Shown: positions 1 through 6,102 of the stretch, piece after piece | Position numbering within the stretch: the first letter of the stretch is position 1 | Layout: every line of letters begins with the position of its first letter | Assembly: GCA_944388635.1 (NCBI GenBank) | Contig: CALXJN010000102.1 | Location: 1-7,028 of the forward strand | DNA from: an uncultured Clostridia bacterium | GTDB lineage: Bacteria; Bacillota; Clostridia; TANB77; CAG-508 | Reading direction: 5' to 3' | DNA length: 7,028 nucleotides | The notes under the pieces: generated by a model | Database searches by the model: none | Told to the model about the DNA's origin: nothing | Seen by the model: only the letters and a program-made list of their open reading frames with translations | Position numbers and translations under genes: made by a program

Positions 1-684
1 GAACTACTTTAGGCGGAATAATAGGAATAAAGTTTAAGAATACATCAAATAAATTTATTAGTTTTATTCTTTCATTTGCATCAGGTCTTATGATGTCGAT
101 AATTTGCTTTGATTTAATTCCGGAAGCACTTGGAATATCTGAGTTCAGTAATGTTATAACTGGGATAGTTTTAGGAATCGCAGTAATGGTAGTGTGTGAT
201 ATTGTTGTGCAAAATAAATTAAGCAATAAACATTTTGGAAAAAACACCTTATTAAAAACAGGAATTGCCTGTGGAATTGGACTCGCTTTGCACAATTTCC
301 CAGAAGGGTTAGCAATAGGCTCAGGGTTTGAAGCATCGCTTAAGCTTCGGTTATTCGCTTGCAATAACAATTGCAATACATGATATACCAGAAGGAATAT
401 CAATGGCAGTGCCAATGAAAAACGGAGGAATAAAACAAGGAAAAGTAATATTATATGTAATATTATCAGGAGTTACAACAGGTATAGGAGCACTATTTGG
501 AAGTATAGCAGGAGGAATATCACAAACTGTGATATCTCTATGCTTATCATTCGCAGCGGGAGCAATGCTTTACATAGTAACAGGAGAATTAATTCCGGAA
601 GCAAATAGCTTATACAAAGGAAGAATTTCAGCAATAGGAAATATACTTGGGTTTTTAATCGGAATTATAGCAGTAAGAGTATAA
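1..684 (+). CDS. ZIP-family divalent metal transporter, 5' partial, one +1 frameshift
   Basis: This is a membrane transporter of the ZIP (ZupT/GufA-like) family, which moves Zn2+ or other divalent metals into the cytoplasm. The frame is open from base 3, so the N-terminus lies outside the window; 226 residues are visible, against roughly 250-270 for the family. Numbering from base 3, the two signature metal-binding helices are present: HNFPEG at residues 97-102 and HDIPEG at 126-131. Family-typical DLIPEA (early) and ELIPEA (late) are also present, and about seven hydrophobic segments can be seen. The reading frame breaks between the two signatures: frame 3 runs to CTT (345-347), then C348 is extra, and the protein resumes with GGT (349-351) in the next frame to TAA at 682-684. 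Unshifted translation ends at TGA 381-383 and loses the second metal site. The split is described under the CGG site. The palindrome at 706-790, followed by a T-rich stretch, may terminate this transcript. The family call is firm; the metal specificity is unknown. Confidence 0.88.
345..351 (+). other. Putative +1 recoding site CTT-CGG-T in the ZIP gene
   Basis: The zero frame reads CTT CGG TTA, and the conserved protein continues as CTT then GGT TAT TCG (Leu-Gly-Tyr-Ser). Only one base, C348, must be skipped. The heptamer resembles the yeast Ty1 +1 frameshift site CUU-AGG-C, where a slow arginine codon lets the Leu tRNA slip and Gly is read next. The likeness to Ty1 is established knowledge; that this site works the same way is inference. 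A sequencing error would look identical at this single locus. Confidence 0.55.
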
Positions 685-705
685 AAATTTTCGGTTGTTT
701 GGGAC

Positions 706-790
706 GTTGTCAATGGGGACGGTTCTAAATGACCGGAAATTATTATATTTGCATACACAGTTGTCATTCAGAACCGTCCCCATTGACAAC
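706..790. repeat. Palindromic intergenic repeat 1 (28-bp stem)
   Basis: The arms 706-733 and 763-790 pair over 28 bp with one mismatch (A727/C769), around a 29-nt loop. The outer 21 bp are perfect. The core gggacggttct (716-726) recurs in the palindrome at 2118-2231. The segment tctaaatgaccgg (724-736) has a near-identical inverted copy at 2108-2121, differing by one base. The element sits between the converging ends of the ZIP gene and the 804-2084 gene. A T-rich stretch follows the right arm on the + strand, so it may also act as a terminator for the ZIP transcript. It looks like a small dispersed palindromic element (REP- or MITE-like); the family is not identified. Confidence 0.8.
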
Positions 791-803
791 CTTTTAATAA
801 TTT

Positions 804-2084
804 TTATCTAACGTGCATACGTGACGCATCTTCAGATAAATCTTTTTGAGTAAGTTCAACAATTTCTTCAAAATCTTTATCTGGATTTTCTTTTATCATA
901 GTTTCAAGTCTTTCAGAAATTTCATTATCTGTAAATACTTCAGAAATCATAGAATCAGAAGCTTTAATTCTCTCTATTGCAATATCATGAGCTTCACCTG
1001 TTGATAAATCTCCGTCAGCATCTTCTAGTGATAAATTGTGGTCATGACCTTCATGCATTTTGATTTCGTCCATTTTATCTTGTACATTATCAATACCTTT
1101 ATTTTCGCTAAATTCGTCACGAACTTCTTTTGTAGTATAACGTGTACGCTCTGTTTCAAGCTCTTGAGTAAATGCGTCTCTATGTGAAGTTCTATCTGTT
1201 TGACCATAACCAACTTCAATATAACCCATAGAATCAAATCTTGCTGTAATAATTGCATTATCTACAATAGGAGAATCAATTGAATATGTAGAATCTACAC
1301 TTAATTTTTCAACCTTAGAACCGTCACGGTTTGTCTGATATATTGTTTTATCAGAAGTTTTTCCACCTACTTGTTTAAGCATGCTTGCAGGTTCAATTTT
1401 TCCATCAGGAGTTTGAATTAAATGAGAAAACCTAGTTGTATTTGGATTGTTCTCAATTCTATCAGAATAAACTGAAATCAATTTAGAACCAGCAGGAACT
1501 CCTAAAATTTCTGCTAAAGTGTGGTCATCATCTACTTTTTGATTTAAATCTATTTCTTGTTTTTTAGAAATATTATTCAATATATCTGCATTAATAGAAG
1601 ACTGCTCATTTTCTTTATCATCCTCATCTAAGCCAAGTTGAATTTTACCTTTTGTAGCAACTTTCTGGTTTAAATCAACTGTAGACATAGATAGAATATC
1701 CTCTTTTGAAACACCTAATGTTTTTGCTATATTTTCTAAATAATTATCAAATTCATTTAAAGATATACCAGAGGTTTTGCTTAAATCTTCAAGTTGTCCC
1801 ATAAAGCTTAAATCCTCCTCTGCAAAAGTAGCAGAAGGATAAATCTTATTATCTAAATTACTACTTCCAGCAACAAAATTACCGTCACCGTCATAGAATT
1901 TTTGAACTGCACTTCCGTCAGGCATTTGGTCAATTAGCATAAAAATATCTCTTGTAACTTGAACAGAACCAGTAGGTGTACTTTCATTAGAAGTTATAGT
2001 TCCAAGATATCTAATATCTTCAGTAAAGTTAGTTTTTTTTATTTCTAAAATTTTTTGCATCATTTCATATAAATCTTTATCCAT
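804..2084 (-). CDS. Acidic protein of unknown function, 426 residues
   Basis: I do not recognise this protein. The start ATG (complement of 2082-2084) is preceded by a strong AGGAGG ribosome binding site about nine bases upstream, and a sigma-A-type promoter lies at 2237-2265, so the gene looks genuinely expressed. No signal peptide or membrane segment is visible, which suggests a cytoplasmic protein. It is rich in Asp, Glu, Ser and Lys. The motif DLNQKV occurs twice (residues 137-142 and 179-184), the second followed by a TLAEILGVPAGSKL segment. A His-rich stretch MHEGHDHN (343-350) is followed by DADGDLSTGE (355-364), which faintly recalls an EF-hand or dockerin-type calcium loop; this is weak. 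The C-terminal third is probably helical. The frame is intact and contains no in-frame CGG codon. Related palindromic repeats flank it on both sides (706-790 and 2118-2231), so it may be accessory DNA. It is transcribed against its neighbours. Confidence 0.85.
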   Translation of the reverse strand: MDKDLYEMMQKILEIKKTNFTEDIRYLGTITSNESTPTGSVQVTRDIFMLIDQMPDGSAVQKFYDGDGNFVAGSSNLDNKIYPSATFAEEDLSFMGQLEDLSKTSGISLNEFDNYLENIAKTLGVSKEDILSMSTVDLNQKVATKGKIQLGLDEDDKENEQSSINADILNNISKKQEIDLNQKVDDDHTLAEILGVPAGSKLISVYSDRIENNPNTTRFSHLIQTPDGKIEPASMLKQVGGKTSDKTIYQTNRDGSKVEKLSVDSTYSIDSPIVDNAIITARFDSMGYIEVGYGQTDRTSHRDAFTQELETERTRYTTKEVRDEFSENKGIDNVQDKMDEIKMHEGHDHNLSLEDADGDLSTGEAHDIAIERIKASDSMISEVFTDNEISERLETMIKENPDKDFEEIVELTQKDLSEDASRMHVR

Positions 2085-2117
2085 ATATGCTTACCTCCTT
2101 ATAAAATCCGGTCATTT

Positions 2118-2231
2118 TAGATTTGCGATTTGGGACGGTTCTGATTCGCAATTTTTATGTTCTTTTAAATATCAAAGAAAATGAATTCTTTTACAAATTG
2201 CGAATCAGAACCGTCCCAAATCGCAAATCTA
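2118..2231. repeat. Palindromic repeat 2: 37-bp perfect hairpin in the leader of the 804-2084 gene
   Basis: The arms 2118-2154 and 2195-2231 are perfect inverted repeats of 37 bp around a 40-nt loop. The arm contains gggacggttct (2132-2142), shared with the palindrome at 706-790. The element lies between the minus-strand promoter (2237-2265) and the ribosome binding site of the 804-2084 gene. The expected transcript starts near 2230, so almost the whole 5' leader would fold into this hairpin. It may be a dispersed mobile palindrome that landed in the leader, or a functional stabilising or regulatory structure. Confidence 0.85.
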
Positions 2232-2236
2232 TTTTA

Positions 2237-2265
2237 ATTATATCATGCTATAAAAAATAAGTCAA
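2237..2265 (-). promoter_or_regulatory. Sigma-A-type promoter for the 804-2084 gene
   Basis: On the minus strand the -35 box TTGACT (complement of 2260-2265) and -10 box TATAAT (complement of 2237-2242) are separated by exactly 17 bp. This is close to the consensus of the housekeeping sigma factor. The predicted start, near 2230, coincides with the outer edge of the 37-bp hairpin, giving a leader of about 145 nt before the ATG. Confidence 0.75.
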
Positions 2266-2283
2266 AAAATATCAAATGTTCGC

Positions 2284-2312
2284 TAGAATTCTTTAGGAAT
2301 ATATTATATAAT
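2284..2312 (+). promoter_or_regulatory. Weak candidate promoter for the phosphorylase gene
   Basis: A perfect TATAAT lies at 2307-2312, about 40 bases before the start codon at 2352. The hexamer 17 bp upstream (TAGAAT, 2284-2289) is a poor -35 box. The surroundings are very AT-rich, so the -10 match alone carries limited weight. Confidence 0.3.
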
Positions 2313-2351
2313 ATCAAAAGTTATTGAGAACGAAAGGAAGAAAAGATACTT

Positions 2352-3642
2352 ATGAATATATTAGACATAATCGCAAAAAAGAGAGACAAAAAAGAATTAA
2401 CTAAAGAAGAAATAGAATACTTCATAACTAATTATACAAAGGGAGAAATCTCAGATTATCAAGCAGCAGCATTAATTATGGCAATATATATAAATGGAAT
2501 GAATGAAGAAGAAACAAAAAATTTAACACTTGCAATGGCATATTCTGGTAAAACTTTAGATTTAAGTGACATATCAGAAACAATAATTGATAAGCATTCA
2601 AGTGGTGGAATTGGAGATAAAGTAACACTAATATTGATGCCACTCGTAGCGTCATTTGGAATACCTGTTGCGAAAATGTCAGGAAGAGGACTTGGTATTA
2701 CAGGTGGAACAATAGATAAATTAGAATCAATACCAGGATATAGAACAGACTTAAGTTTAGATGAATTTAAGAAAAATATTAAAGAAATAGGGATAAGCCT
2801 AATTGGACAAACAGAAAATTTAGCGCCAGCAGACAAGAAAATATATGCTTTAAGAGATACTATATCATGCACTGAAAGTATACCTTTGATTGCATCTAGT
2901 ATAATGAGCAAAAAAATAGCAGCAGGAGCGAATAAGCTTGTACTAGAAGTAACATGCGGAAGTGGTGCTTTTATGAAAACAAAAGAAGAAGCAGAAAAAT
3001 TAAGCAAAGTAATGAGCAAAATAGGTGAGCTTGCCGAAATAGAAACAGTATGTGTCATTACAAATATGGAACAACCGATAGGAAAAAATATAGGTAATGC
3101 ACTAGAAGTGAAAGAAGCACTAGAAGCGTTAAATGGAAAAATGGAAAAAGATGTAGAGGAAATAGTATTAACATTAGGTGCACAAATAATGAAACTTGCT
3201 GGGATAAGCAGTGATGTAAACAAAAATAAAGAAATGATATTAGAAAATCTAAAAAACGGAAAAGCATATGATAAATTTATAGAACTTGTAAAAAAACAAT
3301 ATGGAGATGTAGAATATTTAAAACATATTGAAAATGCAAAATATATTATTCCAGTAAAAACAAGCAAAGGTGGATATATAGAAAAGCTAAATGCAGAATC
3401 AATAGGTAGAGCAGCATTAAGTTTGGGAGCACGGCAGAATAAAAAAAGAAGATAAAATAGATTATACATGCGGAGTAGTTTTGGAAAAGAAAATAGGAGA
3501 TAAAGTAGATATAGGGGATACTTTAGCCTACATTCACGCAAATAGAGAGAATATAGAAGAAGCAAAACAGATGATAGAAGTTGCCTATAAAATAAGCAAG
3601 GAAAGACCAGAAGAATATAAGGATATACTAGATATAATATAG
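2352..3642 (+). CDS. pdp: Pyrimidine-nucleoside phosphorylase, with one +1 frameshift
   Basis: This enzyme cleaves uridine or thymidine nucleosides with phosphate to free base and (deoxy)ribose-1-phosphate, in cytoplasmic pyrimidine salvage. The start ATG follows a purine-rich AAAGGAAG about 11 bases upstream. KHSSGGIGDK at residues 81-90 is the phosphate-binding loop. SGRGLGITGGTIDKLE (110-125) matches the thymidine/pyrimidine phosphorylase signature. R168, S183 and K187 fall where the family binds the pyrimidine base. VLEVTCGSGAFMK (197-209) has EVT where many relatives have DVK. After GCA at 3429-3431 (A360) an extra C (3432) breaks the frame. The protein resumes at GGC (3433-3435) and runs to TAG at 3640-3642, adding the C-terminal domain (KIDYTCGVVLEKKIGDKVDI). 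The full product is 429 residues, normal for the family at about 430. Unshifted translation stops at 3453-3455, giving 367 residues with a short aberrant tail. Uridine versus thymidine preference cannot be told from sequence. Confidence 0.9.
3429..3435 (+). other. Putative +1 recoding site GCA-CGG-C in the phosphorylase gene
   Basis: The zero frame reads GCA CGG CAG AAT and stops seven codons after CGG. Skipping C3432 gives GCA GGC AGA ATA, that is Leu-Gly-Ala-Gly-Arg, the conserved family sequence before the C-terminal domain. The GCA tRNA would re-pair poorly on CAC, so simple P-site slippage is less likely here than at the ZIP site. The arrangement is closer to the Ty3 type of shift (GCG-AGU-U, no slippage), or to direct four-base decoding of CGGC. 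The mechanism is inferred. Confidence 0.55.
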
Positions 3643-3646
3643 AAGG

Positions 3647-3681
3647 AAAGCACAATTCTTTTTCAACTCAATTTGTGCTTT
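3647..3681 (+). other. Intergenic hairpin between the phosphorylase and helicase genes
   Basis: The arms aaagcacaa (3647-3655) and ttgtgcttt (3673-3681) pair perfectly over 9 bp around a 17-nt loop, five bases after the phosphorylase stop codon. No proper U-tract follows, so this is at best a weak terminator. It could instead be an attenuator or an mRNA-end structure. It ends just before the AAAGGA ribosome binding site of the helicase gene, so it might affect helicase translation. Confidence 0.45.
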
Positions 3682-3702
3682 GAGAAAGGAATGAAATTAA
3701 TA

Positions 3703-5986
3703 ATGGAAATAATAGAAGGATTAAATGATAGACAAAAAGAGGCTGTACTTGCAGTAGACGGACCATGCCTTGTAATTGCAGGAGCAGGCTCAGGGAAAAC
3801 AAAAGTGTTAACACATAAAATAGCATACATCATACAAGAAAAAGGTATAAAACCATGGAATATACTTGCAATAACATTTACAAATAAAGCAGCAAGCGAA
3901 ATGAAAGAAAGAGTTGGTAAACTTTTAGGAGATGCTGCAAATGATATGTGGATTCGGCACATTCCACTCAATATGTGTGAGAATACTTAGAAAGTATATA
4001 GATAGAATCGGATTTACATCATCATTTGTAATTTTTGATACAACAGACCAAAAAAGCATTGTAAAAGAATGCATGAAAGAACTAAAAGTAGATGACAAAA
4101 TGTTTACAGATAGAGGCTTAATCTATGAAATAAGCAATGCAAAAAATGATATGTTAGAGCCAGAAGAATATGCAAAAAGAACAAATAACGAGATGAGAAA
4201 AGAAGTAATTGCAGAAGTATACAAGCTATATCAAAGAAAGTTAAAAGAAAACAATGCATTAGACTTTGACGATATAATTAACTATACAATAAAAATATTA
4301 TTACAAGAACCAGAAGCACTAGAATATTATTCAGAAAAATTTAAATATGTATTAGTTGATGAATATCAAGATACAAATAAAGCACAATTTACACTAATAT
4401 CACTTTTATCAGCAAGAAACGGAAATATAACAGTTGTTGGGGATAATGACCAAGGAATATATTCATTTAGAGGAGCGGACATTAAAAATATATTAAACTT
4501 TGAAAAAGATTTCCCAGGAACAAAGATTATAAAACTAGAACAAAATTATCGTTGTACAAAAAGTATATTAAATGTTGCAAATGCAGTAATAAAACATAAT
4601 GAAGTCAAATATAAAAAAGAACTTTGGACAGAAAATGAAAAGGGACATGCAGTGACAGCACATCTTGCAAATAATGAATATGAAGAAGCAAGATATGTTG
4701 TAGAGCAAATAGAACACTTAAAAAGAGAAGAATATTACAAATATTCAGACTATGCCATACTTTATAGGATGAACACACAGTCACGTGTAATAGAAACAGA
4801 ACTTAGACAAGCAGGTATACCATATAAAATTATAGGAGGCTTAAAGTTCTATGAAAGAAAAGAAATTAAAGACATTATGGCATATTTAAGGCTAGTATAT
4901 AATACAAAAGATAACCTAAGTTTAAGGAGAATTATCAATGAGCCTAAAAGAGGTGTTGGAAAAACAAGTTTAGACCAAATTGCAGAAATAGCAGATAAAG
5001 AAGGCAAATCAATGTATGACATAATAAAAAATGCTGCACAATATGGCTTAGGAAGGGTACATACCAACACACGTGAATTTATAGAAACAATTGATGAATT
5101 AGTAGAAAAACAAGAAAGCATGACAGTATCAGAATTAACACAAGCTTTATTAAAAAATACAGGATATATAAAAGCATTAGAAACAGAAGATACAAAAGAA
5201 GCGGAAAATAGGATAGAAAACTTAGAAGAATTTTTGACAGTAACAATGGAATTTGAAGAAGAAGCAGAAAACGACTTAGGAAGCTTTTTAGAGAATATAT
5301 CTCTTGCAAGTGATGTAGACGAATTAGAAGAACCAGAAGAACAAGTGACACTTATGACTTTACATAGTGCAAAAGGACTAGAATTTCCAGTAGTATTTTT
5401 AGTTGGAATGGAAGAAGGAATATTCCCAGGAAACAAGTCAATAGACGATCCAAACGGAATAGAAGAAGAAAGAAGACTTTGCTATGTAGGAATAACGAGA
5501 GCAAAAGAGCATCTATTTATGACATGTGCAAAATCTAGGACAATCTTTGGCTCAACATCATATAATGCAATATCAAGATTCTTAAAAGAAGTCCCAGAAG
5601 ATATGCTAAGTGAAGAAAGTTCGCTTGCAGTAGAGAGTAATCTAAAAGGAACATTTGATAATAGTAATACATATGAGTGGAAATATGGAAGCTCAAGTGT
5701 AAAAAAATACAATATTGAGCCAAGCGCTTCTCAAGTAAAAGTTGCAGCAAGTAGTTTCTCATTCAAAACACCAGAAAGCTTCTTAAACGGATTAAATAAG
5801 AAGAAAGCAGACGTAGATATATCAGAATACAAAGAAGGAACAAGAGTATATCATAAGAAATTTGGAGAAGGAACAATAAACTATGTTGAAGAAGAAGGAG
5901 AAGACTATAAAGTAGATATAAGCTTCGACAAAGCAGGACATAAGCGACTAATGGCAAAATACGCAGGACTTGAAGTAATAAAATAA
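3703..5986 (+). CDS. pcrA: ATP-dependent DNA helicase PcrA (UvrD/Rep superfamily 1A), with one +1 frameshift
   Basis: PcrA unwinds DNA 3' to 5', acts in repair and plasmid replication, and removes recombination intermediates; it is essential in Bacillus subtilis. I chose ATG 3703 because its product starts MEIIEGLNDRQKEAV like known PcrA and lies 12 bases after AAAGGA; ATG 3691 abuts that site directly and TTG 3673 lies before it. Motifs in order: Q motif with Q11; Walker A GAGSGKT (27-33); Ia TFTNKAASEM (58-67); Ib GTFHSICVRILR (85-96); II VDEYQDTN (218-225); III GDNDQGIYSFRG (246-257); IV QNYRC (280-284); V TLHSAKGLEF (from 552); VI around 587-599 (EEERRLCYVGITRAKE). The C-terminal GTRVYHKKFGEGTI segment matches the PcrA tail domain. 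The frame breaks after ATT 3952-3954 (I84): C3955 is extra and GGC 3956-3958 resumes at motif Ib. Unshifted translation stops at 3988-3990, leaving a useless fragment of about 95 residues. The corrected protein has 760 residues, normal for PcrA. Motif III has N248 and G251 where Asp and Ser are usual. Confidence 0.93.
3952..3958 (+). other. Putative +1 recoding site ATT-CGG-C in pcrA
   Basis: The zero frame reads TGG ATT CGG CAC ATT and stops at TAG 3988-3990. Skipping C3955 gives TGG ATT GGC ACA TTC CAC, that is W-I-G-T-F-H, the start of helicase motif Ib. Because PcrA is normally essential, a true inactivating mutation here is unlikely in a living cell unless a paralogue exists. This makes efficient recoding or a sequence error the two realistic explanations. 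Confidence 0.6.
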
Positions 5987-5991
5987 CACAT

Positions 5992-6020
5992 TTGACATAT
6001 AATAAAAAATGTGCTAATAT
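5992..6020 (+). promoter_or_regulatory. Near-consensus sigma-A promoter downstream of pcrA
   Basis: A perfect -35 box TTGACA (5992-5997) and a -10 box TAATAT (6015-6020) are separated by exactly 17 bp. Transcription would start near 6027. No coding gene follows directly; an intrinsic terminator lies only about 37-70 bases downstream of the predicted start, which suggests a short non-coding transcript. Confidence 0.65.
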
Positions 6021-6026
6021 GTATAT

Positions 6027-6099
6027 AGCAATTGCAAATAGTAAGTCAATCAATATTGCACTAAAAAAGACTAGGAAGTTCCGATTCCTAGTCTTTTTG
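6027..6099 (+). ncRNA. Candidate small RNA of about 72 nt
   Basis: The segment lies between a near-consensus promoter (5992-6020) and the end of a strong intrinsic terminator (6064-6098). A short pairing gcaat (6028-6032) with attgc (6055-6059) could form a 5' stem. The remainder, gtaagtcaatcaat (6041-6054), would be single-stranded and could be a target-pairing seed. I know no RNA family that matches. The alternative is a promoter whose transcript is attenuated at this terminator and sometimes reads on toward the coat genes. RNA-level evidence is lacking. Confidence 0.4.
6064..6098. terminator. Strong intrinsic terminator, probably bidirectional
   Basis: A 14-bp perfect stem (6064-6077 with 6085-6098) encloses a 7-nt loop, with GC-containing middle pairs (gactagg/cctagtc). 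It ends in TTTTT on the + strand and AAAAA on the left arm, so it could work on both strands. It would end pcrA transcription about 80-110 bases past the stop codon, as well as any transcript from the promoter at 5992-6020. Confidence 0.85.
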
Positions 6100-6102
6100 A
6101 AT

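Noticed and set aside
343..363. Similarity of the ZIP shift region to 6277-6297 inside the palindromic element (shared gttattcgct)
   Set aside because: The match is ten bases and the ZIP bases encode conserved residues; it is most simply chance, not insertion of a repeat into the gene.
328..684. Separate gene starting at TTG 328, or 3932-5986 as a separate helicase gene starting at ATG 3932
   Set aside because: Neither start has a ribosome binding site, and the first residues of each are out of family alignment; both are the 3' halves of genes split by the CGG shift.
706..2231. CRISPR array
   Set aside because: The repeats are two palindromes 1.4 kb apart with a gene between them; no regular repeat-spacer pattern exists in the window.
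2459..3655. Long open frame on the minus strand (398 codons) opposite the phosphorylase gene
   Set aside because: It is a low-complexity Leu/Ser/Phe-rich shadow of an AT-rich coding strand, with no ribosome site and no recognisable domain; the plus-strand gene has full family motifs.
3673..3702. Upstream starts TTG 3673 or ATG 3691 for pcrA
   Set aside because: Both add residues that PcrA proteins lack; the only ribosome site (3685-3690) lies after the first and touches the second. ATG 3703 fits best.
345..3958. CGG simply reassigned to another amino acid
   Set aside because: Reassignment alone keeps the zero frame, which reaches a stop within 7-11 codons at all three sites; a change of frame is needed.
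1..3990. The three split genes as ordinary pseudogenes
   Set aside because: Each has a single lesion of the same kind, intact motifs on both sides and no further stops or decay; one is normally essential.
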